DNA of 64,000 bases, taken from assembly GCA_034007705.1 (NCBI GenBank), contig JAVEQK010000006.1, positions 1 to 64,000 on the forward strand. The letters are read 5' to 3'. This DNA comes from UBA10518 sp022837185. Lineage in GTDB: Bacteria; Desulfobacterota; Desulfobulbia; Desulfobulbales; Desulfobulbaceae. The notes below the pieces were generated by a model. That model was not told where the DNA came from, made no database searches, and worked only from the letters and a program-made list of their open reading frames with translations. The position numbers were made by a program, and so were the translations under genes. Positions 25,664 through 35,152 of the stretch are shown here, piece after piece; within the stretch, counting starts at the first letter, position 1, and each line of letters begins with the position of its first letter.

Positions 25664-26251
25664 TCAGTCCCTTTCTCCGGTCCGCGCCACCAGATCCTTG
25701 ATCAGAGATACCACTGTTTCCGGCGGCCGTCCAGTCGTATCGATGACGACATCCGAACCCTGCCGGTAGAGCGGCTCCCGTTCGGCCAGCATCCTGTCGA
25801 CTTCGGCCAGCATATCCCCGCCGGTCAGGGAAGGTCGCTGTGCCGCGCTCCTGACGTCATCCTGCAGCCTTTGCCGGATGGTTTCGGCCTCGGCCCGCAG
25901 CCAGACCACCAGACTGTTTTTGCGCAGCCGCCGCCATTCCTTCCCGTGCATGACCGACCCGCCCCCGGTGGCGATCACCAGGCGATGCCCTCCGGCCAGC
26001 CGGACCAGCAGGCTCCGCTCCAGTTCCCGGAATGCGGGCCATCCATGGCGGCGGACATACTCTTCGATACCGCACCCCATTTCGGCCGCCAGTTCCTCGT
26101 CGGTATCAAGGAAGCGGTAAGCGAGGGAGTGCGCCAGTTTTCGGCCGACAACCGACTTGCCGCTTGCCCTGAACCCGGTCAGCACCACCCGGTCTACCGG
26201 CTCCGCCCGTTTGCATGACCCGGCCCCTTCATCGGGATTTTTCTCCACCAT
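25664..26251 (-). CDS. aroK: Shikimate kinase
   Basis: A 195-residue P-loop kinase phosphorylating shikimate. The Walker A motif GFRASGKSVVG is near residue 26, followed by the substrate-binding Asp in FLDTDEELA and the glycine-rich GGGSVMHGKEW. The N-terminus is about 20 residues longer than usual and hydrophilic, so the real start may be internal. It is the first gene of the aroK-aroC-glgA-orphan unit. Confidence 0.94.
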   Translation of the reverse strand: MVEKNPDEGAGSCKRAEPVDRVVLTGFRASGKSVVGRKLAHSLAYRFLDTDEELAAEMGCGIEEYVRRHGWPAFRELERSLLVRLAGGHRLVIATGGGSVMHGKEWRRLRKNSLVVWLRAEAETIRQRLQDDVRSAAQRPSLTGGDMLAEVDRMLAEREPLYRQGSDVVIDTTGRPPETVVSLIKDLVARTGERD

Positions 26252-26384
26252 ATAGAAACCGCTTCGTCAGTTCAAGCCTTAAGGGATCCATGAACTTTTT
26301 TCTTTTCTTTCCGAATCGATATACTTACAGTATCTTCCAGCTTCAGACAATGCAAAGAAGAAACCAGGAAGCCTTCCAGGGAAA

Positions 26385-27323
26385 ATGGAATATAAGGATT
26401 ATTACGCTATCCTCGGTGTCAAGCGTGATGCCACGCAGGATGAAATAAAAAAGGCCTACCGGCGTCTCGCCCGCAAATACCACCCCGATGTCTCCAAGGA
26501 AGCCGATGCCGAATCCAGGTTCAAGGACGTCGGCGAAGCCTACGAGGTCCTCAGCGATCCGGAAAAAAAGGCCGCCTACGACAGGATCGGTTCGAACTGG
26601 AAGGCCGGCCAGGAATTCAAGCCGCCCCCGAACTGGGACGCCGGCTTCCAGTTCAGCGGCGGCGGTTTCAGCGGCGCGGATTTCGGCGGATTCAGCGATT
26701 TCTTTGAGGAGCTTTTCGGCCGCGGCCGTTTCGCCGGTTCCCGTCAGCGCTCCGCCGGCTTCCGGATGCAGGGCGAAAATCAATACGCCAAGATCGCCAT
26801 CCGGCTGGAAGACGCCTATCACGGGTCGAAACAGACCATAACCCTTTCCCGGGCGGTGGTCGATCAGAACGGCCATGTCAGGACCGAACCCCATACCCTG
26901 CAGGTCACGATTCCCAAGGGCATTACCGAAGGGCAGCACATCCGGCTGGAAGGCCAGGGAATGCCGGGAATCGGGGGCGGGCCCAGCGGGGACCTCTATC
27001 TGGAGATTGCTTTTGCCGAGCATCCGCTTTTTCAGGTCAAGGGGAGGGACATCTACTACACACTGCCGGTGACCCCGTGGGAGGCAGCCCTGGGCGCTAC
27101 GGTGACCGTACCCACCCTGGGAGGCAAGGTCGAGCTCAAGATCCCCCCCAATTCCCAGGGAGGGAAAAAACTGCGACTGAAAGGACGCGGCCTGTCAACC
27201 GCCGCCAGAAGCGGTGACCAGTACGTGACCCTGCGCATTGTTGTTCCCGAAGCCAAAACCGAGCAGCAGAAAAAACTGTATCGGGACATGGCCCGGCTTA
27301 TGCCGGTGAACCCGAGAAAATGA
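26385..27323 (+). CDS. cbpA: DnaJ-like co-chaperone CbpA
   Basis: A 312-residue J-domain protein without the zinc-finger domain of DnaJ. The J domain spans residues 1-70 with HPD at 33-35, followed by a Gly/Phe-rich region (about 88-130) and two C-terminal substrate-binding barrels. It stimulates DnaK ATPase activity. The gene for its modulator CbpM follows 16 bp downstream. Confidence 0.93.
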   Translation: MEYKDYYAILGVKRDATQDEIKKAYRRLARKYHPDVSKEADAESRFKDVGEAYEVLSDPEKKAAYDRIGSNWKAGQEFKPPPNWDAGFQFSGGGFSGADFGGFSDFFEELFGRGRFAGSRQRSAGFRMQGENQYAKIAIRLEDAYHGSKQTITLSRAVVDQNGHVRTEPHTLQVTIPKGITEGQHIRLEGQGMPGIGGGPSGDLYLEIAFAEHPLFQVKGRDIYYTLPVTPWEAALGATVTVPTLGGKVELKIPPNSQGGKKLRLKGRGLSTAARSGDQYVTLRIVVPEAKTEQQKKLYRDMARLMPVNPRK

Positions 27324-27339
27324 GCGCATACCCCCGATC

Positions 27340-27645
27340 ATGACCAATGAAATAATCATTCTCAACGGCACCATTCTGGACGAGGAAACCGAATTCAGCC
27401 TGCTGGAGATCTGCAGCATCTGCACCGTACCGGCGGAGCTGGTGCGGGACATGGTCGACGAGGGGCTGATCAATCCGAAGGGTTCCGGGCCGAAGCACTG
27501 GCGTTTCACCTCCCTGGAAATCCGCCGGATCAAGCGGACCGTCCGGCTGCACCGGGACTTGGGGATAAATATTCCGGGATGCGCCCTGGTCCTCGAACTC
27601 CTCGACGAACTGGAGGAACTGCGACGGCTCAGCCGCTGCCCCTGA
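27340..27645 (+). CDS. cbpM: Chaperone modulator CbpM
   Basis: A 101-residue MerR-like helical protein (SLLEICSICTVPAELVRDMVDEG near residues 20-42) of the CbpM family. CbpM binds the J domain of CbpA and blocks its action on DnaK. Its position immediately after cbpA is the standard arrangement. Its stop is 27 bp before the chosen rmuC start. Confidence 0.9.
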   Translation: MTNEIIILNGTILDEETEFSLLEICSICTVPAELVRDMVDEGLINPKGSGPKHWRFTSLEIRRIKRTVRLHRDLGINIPGCALVLELLDELEELRRLSRCP

Positions 27646-27672
27646 TTGCGGCTTCTCCCCAAGGTCATCCCC

Positions 27673-29028
27673 ATGTTCCTCAATGCCTCCACACTGCTCG
27701 TCCTTACGACCATCCTGTTCGGCGGGCTGATTGTTCTGCTTGCCGCGCTGCTGCTCATGCTCCGCCGGGAGCATTCCCGCCGGCTCCAGCTGTCGGCCAG
27801 GGAGGAGCTGCTGACCCGCGAAATCGCCGCCCTTGAGGCGACCTGCGATCGGCTCCGGGATGAACGGACCGAACTGTATGCCGAAAACCGCGACCTCTCC
27901 TCCAGGCTCGCCGCCCTCCAGACGACGGTCGCCGAGGCAGGAAAACAGTACGCCGACCACCGCGCCCTGCTTGAGAAGACCCGCGAACAGATGGAAAAGG
28001 AATTTCAGCTGCTGGCCGACAGGATCCTCTCGGAAAAAGGCGTGGCCCTCACCAGCAGGCATCAGGACGAACTCAACACCCTGCTGGCCCCTGTCCGCCA
28101 GCAGCTCGCGGAATTCAGGATGAAGGTGGAGGATGTCTATGACCGGGAATCGAGGGACCGCGTCTCCCTCATCAAGGAGATAGAACATCTGAAACTCCTC
28201 AATCTCCGGATCAGCGAAGACGCGATCAGCCTGACCAACGCCCTCAAGGGGCAGAACAAGATGCAGGGCATGTGGGGGGAACTGGTGCTGGAGCGCCTGC
28301 TGGAGGACTCCGGCCTGACCCGCGGCCGGGAATTTGACCTCCAGGTCTGCCTCAAGGACAATCGCGGCAAATCCCGGGTGCCGGATGCCATGGTCCGGCT
28401 CCCCGGCGGCAGGCAGATCGTCATTGACGCCAAGGTTTCGCTGACGGCCTATGAAAAGGCGTGCCGGGCCGAGGGGGAGGACGAACGTCAGGGCTGCCTG
28501 CGGGGCCACCTCGATTCCCTGAAAAAACATATCTCCGGGCTGGCGGCCAGGGAATACCATCTCCTGAACGGCGTCAACGCGCCGGATTTCGTCGTTCTCT
28601 TTCTCCCGGCCGAGGGCGCCTTCCAGGCGGCGGTGACCATGGAGCCCGCCCTGCTCACCCGCGCCATGGAGCAGAAAGTGATCCTCTCGTGCCCTTCGAC
28701 CCTGCTGGCAATCCTGCGCACGGTCAACCACATGTGGCGGCAGGACGAGCAGGCCCGCAACAGTTTAGCTATTGCCAAACAGGCAGGGAGTCTATATGAT
28801 AAGTTCATCGGGTTTATTGAAGCATTTGAAGAGATCGGCGCCCGCCTGCACCAGAGCCACGAAGCCTGGAACAGGGCCAGAAACCGCCTGAGCACCGGCA
28901 AGGGGAATCTCATCACCCGGGCCGAAGCGCTCAGGGAACTGGGGGTGCAGAGCGGCAAAAACCTGCCCCGCTCCATATGCCCCGAGCAGGAAGGACGTTG
29001 CCCCGGTACAACGGATAAAGGAAACTGA
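27673..29028 (+). CDS. rmuC: DNA recombination protein RmuC
   Basis: A 451-residue protein with an N-terminal membrane helix (about 5-28), a long coiled coil (30-150) and a C-terminal restriction-endonuclease-like domain. VPDAMVRLPGGRQIVIDAKVSL contains the Asp...DAK pattern of the PD-(D/E)xK nuclease core. RmuC limits inversions between short inverted repeats. The frame extends to a TTG at 27646, but the ATG at 27673 fits the membrane anchor better. Confidence 0.9.
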   Translation: MFLNASTLLVLTTILFGGLIVLLAALLLMLRREHSRRLQLSAREELLTREIAALEATCDRLRDERTELYAENRDLSSRLAALQTTVAEAGKQYADHRALLEKTREQMEKEFQLLADRILSEKGVALTSRHQDELNTLLAPVRQQLAEFRMKVEDVYDRESRDRVSLIKEIEHLKLLNLRISEDAISLTNALKGQNKMQGMWGELVLERLLEDSGLTRGREFDLQVCLKDNRGKSRVPDAMVRLPGGRQIVIDAKVSLTAYEKACRAEGEDERQGCLRGHLDSLKKHISGLAAREYHLLNGVNAPDFVVLFLPAEGAFQAAVTMEPALLTRAMEQKVILSCPSTLLAILRTVNHMWRQDEQARNSLAIAKQAGSLYDKFIGFIEAFEEIGARLHQSHEAWNRARNRLSTGKGNLITRAEALRELGVQSGKNLPRSICPEQEGRCPGTTDKGN

Positions 29029-29062
29029 CGGTACAGTCAACCCAAACACCATGGAGGATGCT

Positions 29063-29512
29063 ATGAAACATTTTATTGTCGTCCCGCTCATAATCGCGTG
29101 CTTTTTCCTTGCTTCCTGCGCGGACATGCCGAAGAAGGGCCAGTACGGCGCGGTCGGTGGGGCAGCAGGCGGCGCCCTGCTCGGCCAGATCATCGGCCAT
29201 AACACCGAGGCAACCCTGATCGGTGCCGCCATCGGCGGCCTGCTGGGTTACATTGTCGGCAACGAGATGGACAAGTATGACCGCGAACAGCTGAACCATG
29301 TCTATGAGCGCGGTGTCTCCGGATCGGCCTCTTCGTGGATCAACCCGGACAGCGGTAACCAGTACCGGGTGACGCCGCAGCCGGCCTACAGCGGCACCGG
29401 AACCCAGGTCTGCCGCAAGGCGGAGATCCAGGCCATCATTGACGGAAAAACGGAAACCACCTTTGCCACGGCCTGCCGCGACGAAAACGGAGTCTGGCAG
29501 GTCCAGCCATAG
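29063..29512 (+). CDS. Glycine-zipper outer-membrane lipoprotein
   Basis: A 149-residue lipoprotein. The signal peptide ends in the lipobox LASC (about residue 17), and the mature part holds a glycine zipper (GGAAGGALLGQIIG...GAAIGGLLGYIVGNEMD), followed by a small C-terminal domain like that of SlyB/17-kDa surface antigens. Proteins of this kind sit in the outer membrane and affect its integrity. An ATG at 29051 is in frame, but GGAGG lies between it and 29063, so 29063 is the start. Confidence 0.8.
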   Translation: MKHFIVVPLIIACFFLASCADMPKKGQYGAVGGAAGGALLGQIIGHNTEATLIGAAIGGLLGYIVGNEMDKYDREQLNHVYERGVSGSASSWINPDSGNQYRVTPQPAYSGTGTQVCRKAEIQAIIDGKTETTFATACRDENGVWQVQP

Positions 29513-29513
29513 C

Positions 29514-29921
29514 ATGACATCGGCCGGGGGAAAGCTTCCTCTGTCCACCTCCAGCCGCATGGAGATGGTGGACATCACCGCCCAGGTCCAGAAGGCCGTT
29601 GCCGACAGCGGTGTCGGCAGCGGCCTCTGCACGGTCTACAGTCCCCATACCACCGCCGGGCTGACCATCAATGAAGGCGCCGACCCGGCGGTCCGGCAGG
29701 ATCTGGTTGGGGTGCTGCGGCAAATGGTTCCGCTCGACTTCCCCTACCGCCACCAGGAAGGCAATTCCCCCGCGCACATGATGACGACCCTGACCGGCGG
29801 CAGCGTCACGGTGTTCATCGAATCGGGACGCATCCAGCTCGGCACCTGGCAGCGCATCTTTTTCTGCGAGTTCGACGGCCCCAGGAATCGCACCGTCTGG
29901 TGGAAAATCCTCCAGGGTTGA
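29514..29921 (+). CDS. UPF0047/YjbQ family protein
   Basis: A 135-residue protein of the YjbQ (UPF0047) family, shown by SPHTTAGLTINEGADPAV and the C-terminal SGRIQLGTWQRIFFCEFDGPR. Some members show weak thiamine-phosphate synthase activity; the true role is not settled. The start lies 2 bases after the lipoprotein stop, and the next small gene follows by 1 base. Confidence 0.9.
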   Translation: MTSAGGKLPLSTSSRMEMVDITAQVQKAVADSGVGSGLCTVYSPHTTAGLTINEGADPAVRQDLVGVLRQMVPLDFPYRHQEGNSPAHMMTTLTGGSVTVFIESGRIQLGTWQRIFFCEFDGPRNRTVWWKILQG

Positions 29922-29922
29922 C

Positions 29923-30171
29923 ATGCCTGCCGATCGCACCGGCGCCGCCGATAATATCGTCTTCGGCCTGACCAGGGCGGACGATGAAAGGTCGCTGGCG
30001 GCCTTTCTCCGGCTGTTCAGCGGGGATGAACTGCTGACCGCGCTCATTCCCAGGATGACCGACGATGAAATCCGCCGCGTCGTCCAACTCCTCACCGAGG
30101 TCATGCGCAACCACCTGAGCGGTCAGGAATACCATTCCCTTTTCCTTGGCGGCCGCGACCATTCGCACTGA
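29923..30171 (+). CDS. Small conserved-looking protein, function unknown
   Basis: An 82-residue soluble, helical, acidic protein ending in a short His-containing tail (GGRDHSH). I recognise no domain. It follows the UPF0047 gene with 1 bp between them and precedes the UbiD-type gene by 23 bp, so it is part of the same transcript. The tight packing argues that it is a real gene. Confidence 0.65.
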   Translation: MPADRTGAADNIVFGLTRADDERSLAAFLRLFSGDELLTALIPRMTDDEIRRVVQLLTEVMRNHLSGQEYHSLFLGGRDHSH

Positions 30172-30194
30172 TCCGTCCACGGAGAACCACCGGC

Positions 30195-31967
30195 ATGCCT
30201 CCCATTGACAACCTGCGCGGCTTTCTGGAGCTCCTCAAAAAGGAGGACGAGCTGCTCACCATCGACACCCCTGTCGATCCCTATCTGGAAATCGCCGAGA
30301 TCCACCGCCGGGTCATCGCCCGCGGCGGGCCGGCACTGCTGTTCACCCGCGTCAGGGATTCGTCCTTTCCGGTGGTCACCAACCTGTTCGGCACCACCCG
30401 CCGCCTTGAACTGGCCTTCGGCTCCCGGCCCCTTGATTTTGTCCGCCATCTGGTCGAACTCATCGAGCACCTCATGCCCCCCTCCCTCGAAACCCTGTGG
30501 CGGGCACGGCCGCTGCTCAGCCAGTCCTTGAAAATCGGCATGACCACCACGCGGCGGGCCCCGGTCATGGAATGCTGCCAGCAGCCGGCCCGGCTGACCA
30601 CCCTGCCCATGCTCACTTCGTGGCACAGCGACGGCGGCGCCTTCGTCACCCTGCCCCTGGTCTACACGGAACATCCCGACGGCAGCGGCCACAACCTCGG
30701 CATGTACCGCATCCAGCGCCATGACGACCAGACCACCGGCATCCACTGGCAGATTCACAAAGGCGGCGGCTATCACTATCATGAGGCGGAACGGCGCGGC
30801 CAGGCCCTGCCCCTGACCCTGTACATCGGCGGACCGCCGGCCCTGATGCTGGCCGCCATCGCCCCCCTGCCCGAGGATATCCCCGAACTCATGCTCGCCT
30901 CGCTCCTGCAGGGCAGTAAACTGGCGATGACGCCGGACCCCCTCGGCGGCCACCGGCTTGTCGCCCAAGCCGAATTCGCGGTGAAAGGGATCGTGCCGCC
31001 CGGCATCAGGCGGCCGGAAGGACCGTTCGGCGACCACTACGGGTACAACTCCCTGCAGCACGATTATCCGGTTTTTCAGACCACCCACCTCTATCACCGG
31101 AAAGATGCCATTTACCCGGCCACGGTCGTCGGCCGCCCCCGGCAGGAGGATTTTTTCATCGGCGACTTTCTCCAGGACCTGCTCTCACCCCTTTTTCCCC
31201 TGGTCATGAAGGGGGTGCGGCAGCTGAAGACCTACGGCGAAACGGGATTTCACTGCCTGGCCGCCGCCCGGGTGGCAAACCGCTACCCCCGGGAGGCGTT
31301 CGCCGCCGCTCTGCGCATTCTCGGCGAGGGACAGTTGTCGTTGACCAAGTTCCTCATCGTCACCGACGGGGACCTCGACGTCGGCGATTTTCCCCGCCTG
31401 TGGGTCCATGTGCTGGAACGGGTGCAATGGGACGAAGACCTGTTCATTTTCGCCAACGTTTCCCAGGACACCCTTGACTACACCGGCCCCTCGGTCAACA
31501 AAGGATCCAAGGCCATGCTCATGGGACTGGGCAGGGACAAGCGGCGTCAACTGGCTCAGGAATTCTCCGGCACCCTGCCCGACGGGTGCAGCCGGCCGGC
31601 GGTCTTCCTCCCCGGCACCCTGGTCGTGGAGGGTCAGAATTACGGCGCCGCCCCCGATCTGGCGGGACAGCTGGCCCGATGGCCCGGGCTCGGCGACTGG
31701 CAGGCGGTGGTCCTGGTCGACTCCGTCAGCGAGGCGACCTCCAGCCTGCAGGAATTTCTCTGGACCTTCTTCACCCGTTTCGAACCGGCCGCCGACATTC
31801 ACGGCGCCGCCCAGTCGGTCCGGCGGTTCCATGTCGGCCTCGCGTCCCCGGTCGTTTTCGACTGCCGCATGAAGCCCTGGTACACCGAGGTGCTCGAGGT
31901 CGATCCGCAAACCAGGGCCCTGGTTGACGGGAAGTTCCACGGCATGATTCCGCCCCGCTGGCGCTGA
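30195..31967 (+). CDS. UbiD family (prenyl-FMN) decarboxylase
   Basis: A 590-residue member of the UbiD superfamily, which decarboxylates aromatic or unsaturated acids using prenylated FMN made by UbiX. The motif RRPEGPFGDHYGYNS carries the conserved Arg/Glu of the active site. At 590 residues it is longer than E. coli UbiD and closer to the MqnL-type enzymes of futalosine-route menaquinone synthesis, which would suit a sulfate reducer; this is inference. No ubiX or mqn gene is nearby. It is the fourth gene of a plus-strand unit. Confidence 0.85.
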   Translation: MPPIDNLRGFLELLKKEDELLTIDTPVDPYLEIAEIHRRVIARGGPALLFTRVRDSSFPVVTNLFGTTRRLELAFGSRPLDFVRHLVELIEHLMPPSLETLWRARPLLSQSLKIGMTTTRRAPVMECCQQPARLTTLPMLTSWHSDGGAFVTLPLVYTEHPDGSGHNLGMYRIQRHDDQTTGIHWQIHKGGGYHYHEAERRGQALPLTLYIGGPPALMLAAIAPLPEDIPELMLASLLQGSKLAMTPDPLGGHRLVAQAEFAVKGIVPPGIRRPEGPFGDHYGYNSLQHDYPVFQTTHLYHRKDAIYPATVVGRPRQEDFFIGDFLQDLLSPLFPLVMKGVRQLKTYGETGFHCLAAARVANRYPREAFAAALRILGEGQLSLTKFLIVTDGDLDVGDFPRLWVHVLERVQWDEDLFIFANVSQDTLDYTGPSVNKGSKAMLMGLGRDKRRQLAQEFSGTLPDGCSRPAVFLPGTLVVEGQNYGAAPDLAGQLARWPGLGDWQAVVLVDSVSEATSSLQEFLWTFFTRFEPAADIHGAAQSVRRFHVGLASPVVFDCRMKPWYTEVLEVDPQTRALVDGKFHGMIPPRWR

Positions 31968-31968
31968 C

Positions 31969-32712
31969 GTGGAGGAGCGGCTGCAGAAGATCCTGGCCCG
32001 GGCGGGTGTCGCCTCGCGCCGCAAGGCCGAGGAATTGATACTCCAGGGCAGGATTGCCGTGGACGGCAAGGTGGTGACCGAACTCGGCGCCAAAGCCGAT
32101 CCCGCCGCCGCAACGATCACTCTCGACGGGCGGCCGGTGGCCGCGGAAGAAAAAATATACCTGCTCCTCAACAAGCCCGCCGGTTACGTCACCACCCTCT
32201 CCGACCCCCAGGGAAGGCCCATCGTCACCGACCTGCTGACCGGCATCCGGCAGCGGGTTTTTCCGGTCGGCCGACTCGATTACGACACCGAAGGCGCCCT
32301 TATCCTGACCAATGACGGACAACTGGCCCATTTCATCCTCCACCCCGGTTACGAAGTCAACAAAACCTATTTCGCCGTGGTCAAGGGTTCCCCGTCAAAG
32401 GATAAAATCGACCGGCTGCGGGAAGGCATCGTTCTGGACGGTCGGCGGACCTGGCCGGCCCGGGTCCGAGTGGTGGCAAGGGAAAAAGGGGCGACAACCA
32501 TGGAGATAACGATTCACGAAGGAAAGAAAAGACAGGTGCGGCGCATGCTGGCGGAAATCGGCCACCCCGTCATCACGCTGAAAAGAACGGCCTACGGCAA
32601 CCTCGAACTCGGCGCCCTGCCCCCGGGCTCGTACCGGCGCCTCACCAAAAAAGAGCTGAAAAAAGTATTTTCCGGAAAAATCCCCTTTACTTTCAAAAAA
32701 TTACCTGATTAA
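31969..32712 (+). CDS. rluB: RsuA/RluB-type 23S rRNA pseudouridine synthase
   Basis: A 247-residue enzyme with an N-terminal S4 RNA-binding domain (LQKILARAGVASRRKAEELI) and a catalytic domain in which GRLDYDTEGAL carries the catalytic Asp. It makes one or a few pseudouridines in ribosomal RNA. RluB is the likeliest assignment, RsuA or RluE the alternatives. Translation starts at a GTG 2 bases after the UbiD-type gene stop. Confidence 0.88.
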   Translation: MEERLQKILARAGVASRRKAEELILQGRIAVDGKVVTELGAKADPAAATITLDGRPVAAEEKIYLLLNKPAGYVTTLSDPQGRPIVTDLLTGIRQRVFPVGRLDYDTEGALILTNDGQLAHFILHPGYEVNKTYFAVVKGSPSKDKIDRLREGIVLDGRRTWPARVRVVAREKGATTMEITIHEGKKRQVRRMLAEIGHPVITLKRTAYGNLELGALPPGSYRRLTKKELKKVFSGKIPFTFKKLPD

Positions 32713-32904
32713 ATTTAAGTAGTTATCGAAGACGGTCCCCCCGTAAGTCAAAAACGGGCAGGAGCGCACGCAAGAATTTGCCGCCCCGGTCCGTCGGCGG
32801 AATCTGCGGGGCCGGCGGCAGACCGGAGGCTGTCTTCACAAGGATGAGGTTCCATAACCGCCAATGGTACTGCTTTTGTGTGCGGCTCAACGGGAGAGAA
32901 CAGC

Positions 32905-33204
32905 ATGAATAAATCTGAACTGATCGAAGCTCTGGCCGAAAAAACCAGCCTGTCCATCCGCGAAGCAAGTTCCATCACCAACACCCTGATCGACACGATG
33001 AGCGATGCGCTGGCTCGGGGAGATTCCATCGAAATCCGCGGATTCGGCAGCTTTGTCGTCAAGGAGTATGATTCCTACATCGGCCGCAACCCGAAAACCG
33101 GCGAGAAGATCAAGGTGGCCCCGAAAAAGCTTCCCTTTTTCAAGGTCGGCAAGGACCTCAGGGAAAAAGTGAACACGCAGCGGAAAAGGAAAAGCGCGAA
33201 GTAA
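32905..33204 (+). CDS. DNA-bending protein of the IHF/HU family
   Basis: A 99-residue DNABII protein. It has the two N-terminal helices (MNKSELIEALAEK), the conserved GDSIEIRGFGSFVVKEY, and the DNA-inserting arm with RNPKTGEKI. The arm with IGRNPKTGE and the basic C-terminal tail fit an IHF beta-like subunit; HU cannot be excluded. The start at 32905 has GGGAGAG upstream. It is convergent with rimO. Confidence 0.9.
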   Translation: MNKSELIEALAEKTSLSIREASSITNTLIDTMSDALARGDSIEIRGFGSFVVKEYDSYIGRNPKTGEKIKVAPKKLPFFKVGKDLREKVNTQRKRKSAK

Positions 33205-33209
33205 TCCCG

Positions 33210-34553
33210 CTAACCGCTCGCCGCCCCTGCGATCTCGCCGACGAGATCGTAGGTATGGGCTTCGGTAATGCGCACGCCGACAATATCCCCTGGGCGCGAC
33301 GTCCCCGAGGTGATGTACACGCAGCCATCGATCTCCGGGGCCTGGTAGCGCGTCCTCCCCTCCAGCAGCAGATCACTTTCCCTGCTGAGCCCCTCAACCA
33401 GCACCGGTTCGATCCTGCCGACATACTTTTGCAGGCACCGGGCGCTGATTCCGGCCTGCACCTGCATGACCCGGTCATAACGCCGCTGTTTTTCCTCCTC
33501 GCCGATCTTGCCCGGCAGGAGAAAAGCCGGACTGCCCTCTTCATCGGCGTACCGGAACAGCCCCACATGGTCGAGGCGCCATTTTTCCAGACAGGCGGTC
33601 ATCGCCTCGACATCCTCCTCCGTTTCCCCGGGAAAACCGACCATCAGGGTGGTTCGGACCGCGCAGTCGGGAAGGCTGCTCCTGATCCGGCCCAGCAGGC
33701 GGTCCAGCCCCTCACCGGTGTACGGCCGATTCATCCGCCGCAGCACGGCGTCGCTGACATGCTGAAAGGGAATATCAAGGTACGGCAGGAGACGCGATTC
33801 CCTTGCCATCAGGGCCAGTAAGGCATCATTGATGCCGGTCGGATACAGGTAGAGCAGGCGGATCCAGGGGATGTGCGTTGCGGCGAGGAGTCCCTCCAGC
33901 AAAGCGGGCAGGTCCGTCCCGTTGCGCAAATCCTTGCCATAGGCCGTCAAATCCTGGGCGATCAGGCTCAGCTCGCGGACGCCCTGCTCTTCCAGGTCCC
34001 GTGCTTCCCCGACCAGATCAGCAACCGTTCTGCTCCGCAGATTGCCGCGCAGGGCCGGGATCATGCAGTAGGAACAACGATTGTCGCATCCTTCGGTTAT
34101 CTTCAGGTACGACCTGAATACCGGGGTGGAAAGCCGGCGGGGGGACGACCTGTCCATCAGGAAGCGGGCCGGCCTGAGGTCCAGCAAGGGGCTGCCTCCG
34201 GCAACGGCCCGGCGGATCAGGGCATCGATCTCCTGGAACCCGTCCGTGCCGGTAAAGAGATCGACCTCGGGCAATTCGTTCTGCAATTCCCGGCCGTAAC
34301 GCTGGACAAGACATCCGGTCACCACCAGCATCTTTTCCGGATTCCGGCGCTTGTATTCCGCCAGGCGCAATATCGCATCAACCGCCTCCTCGACGGCGGA
34401 AACGATGAATCCACAGGTGTTCACCAGCAGGAGGTCGGCCTCGGCCGGGTCCGGGACGACAGTGTAACCGTCCCGCTCCAGGCATCCCAGCATGACTTCG
34501 GAATCAACCAGATTTTTCGGGCAACCCAAACTGACTAAATGCAGCCGCTTCAT
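33210..34553 (-). CDS. rimO: Ribosomal protein S12 methylthiotransferase RimO
   Basis: A 447-residue radical-SAM enzyme that adds a methylthio group to an aspartate of ribosomal protein S12. It has the N-terminal MTTase domain (SLGCPKNLVDSE, with three cysteines for a second cluster), the radical SAM motif CDNRCSYC (CxxxCxxC) and a C-terminal TRAM domain. LGCPKNLVDSE separates RimO from MiaB. It is monocistronic and convergent with the IHF/HU gene. Confidence 0.96.
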   Translation of the reverse strand: MKRLHLVSLGCPKNLVDSEVMLGCLERDGYTVVPDPAEADLLLVNTCGFIVSAVEEAVDAILRLAEYKRRNPEKMLVVTGCLVQRYGRELQNELPEVDLFTGTDGFQEIDALIRRAVAGGSPLLDLRPARFLMDRSSPRRLSTPVFRSYLKITEGCDNRCSYCMIPALRGNLRSRTVADLVGEARDLEEQGVRELSLIAQDLTAYGKDLRNGTDLPALLEGLLAATHIPWIRLLYLYPTGINDALLALMARESRLLPYLDIPFQHVSDAVLRRMNRPYTGEGLDRLLGRIRSSLPDCAVRTTLMVGFPGETEEDVEAMTACLEKWRLDHVGLFRYADEEGSPAFLLPGKIGEEEKQRRYDRVMQVQAGISARCLQKYVGRIEPVLVEGLSRESDLLLEGRTRYQAPEIDGCVYITSGTSRPGDIVGVRITEAHTYDLVGEIAGAASG

Positions 34554-34737
34554 GCTCTTTCATCCTGATGGGGACACGGATCGAACAATTCACCGCCCGC
34601 CCCCGGAAGTCAAGGCAGGGCCGACGAATCCGGTCTCAAAACAGTTTACCGGGAAAACAATCACCGAGGAGACAGCCGGCCAAATCGCCGGCCGCCGTTT
34701 GAGGACAACACCATATATGATGCCCGCCGGTTTGCAA

Positions 34738-34775
34738 ATAAAAAAAGGGGCCGCGGCACATCGTGCCACAGCCCC
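34738..34775 (-). terminator. Terminator of the atpZ-atpE unit
   Basis: On the minus strand a 13-bp GC-rich stem (34775-34763 with 34759-34747, two G-U pairs) with a 3-base loop is followed by at least seven T. It sits 33 bp after the atpE stop and ends the Fo operon without any F1 gene. Confidence 0.9.
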
Positions 34776-34807
34776 CGGCGATCAACAGATCCTGTCGTCC
34801 TGTCGGT

Positions 34808-35068
34808 TTACAGGCCGAGTGCTCCGCCGAACGGGTTGGCGTACAGCAGGATGAAGGCGATAACCAGACCGTAAATGGCGATGGACTCAACCAGAGCCAT
34901 ACCAAGAATCATGGTGGTGGTGATGGCGCCTTTTGCTTCCGGGTTGCGGGCGACACCGGCGCAGGCGCCGTTCAGGCCGTGACCCATACCGATTCCCGCT
35001 CCCAGTCCGGCGAAACCGACTGAATGGGCGGCGGCAAGACAGATCAACGCGATATGCAGCTTATCCAT
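34808..35068 (-). CDS. atpE: ATP synthase subunit c
   Basis: An 86-residue two-helix proteolipid that forms the rotor ring of Fo. The ion-carrying glutamate is Glu61 in ALVESIAIYG. Helix 1 has GLGAGIGMGHG, with Met28 where sodium-dependent rings carry Gln, so proton coupling is more likely even though Ser62 follows the glutamate. It is the last gene of the Fo cluster and is followed by a strong terminator. Confidence 0.95.
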   Translation of the reverse strand: MDKLHIALICLAAAHSVGFAGLGAGIGMGHGLNGACAGVARNPEAKGAITTTMILGMALVESIAIYGLVIAFILLYANPFGGALGL

Positions 35069-35152
35069 TTTTGTTCAACCTCCTAATTAAGTTTTATATA
35101 TTTGGCCTTCTTCACTACAACTTGATTGCTTGACGCATCGTTCCTTACCCCA

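Noticed and set aside
34808..35068. Sodium-type c subunit
   Set aside because: Glu61-Ser62 is suggestive, but the helix-1 glutamine needed for sodium coordination is Met28.
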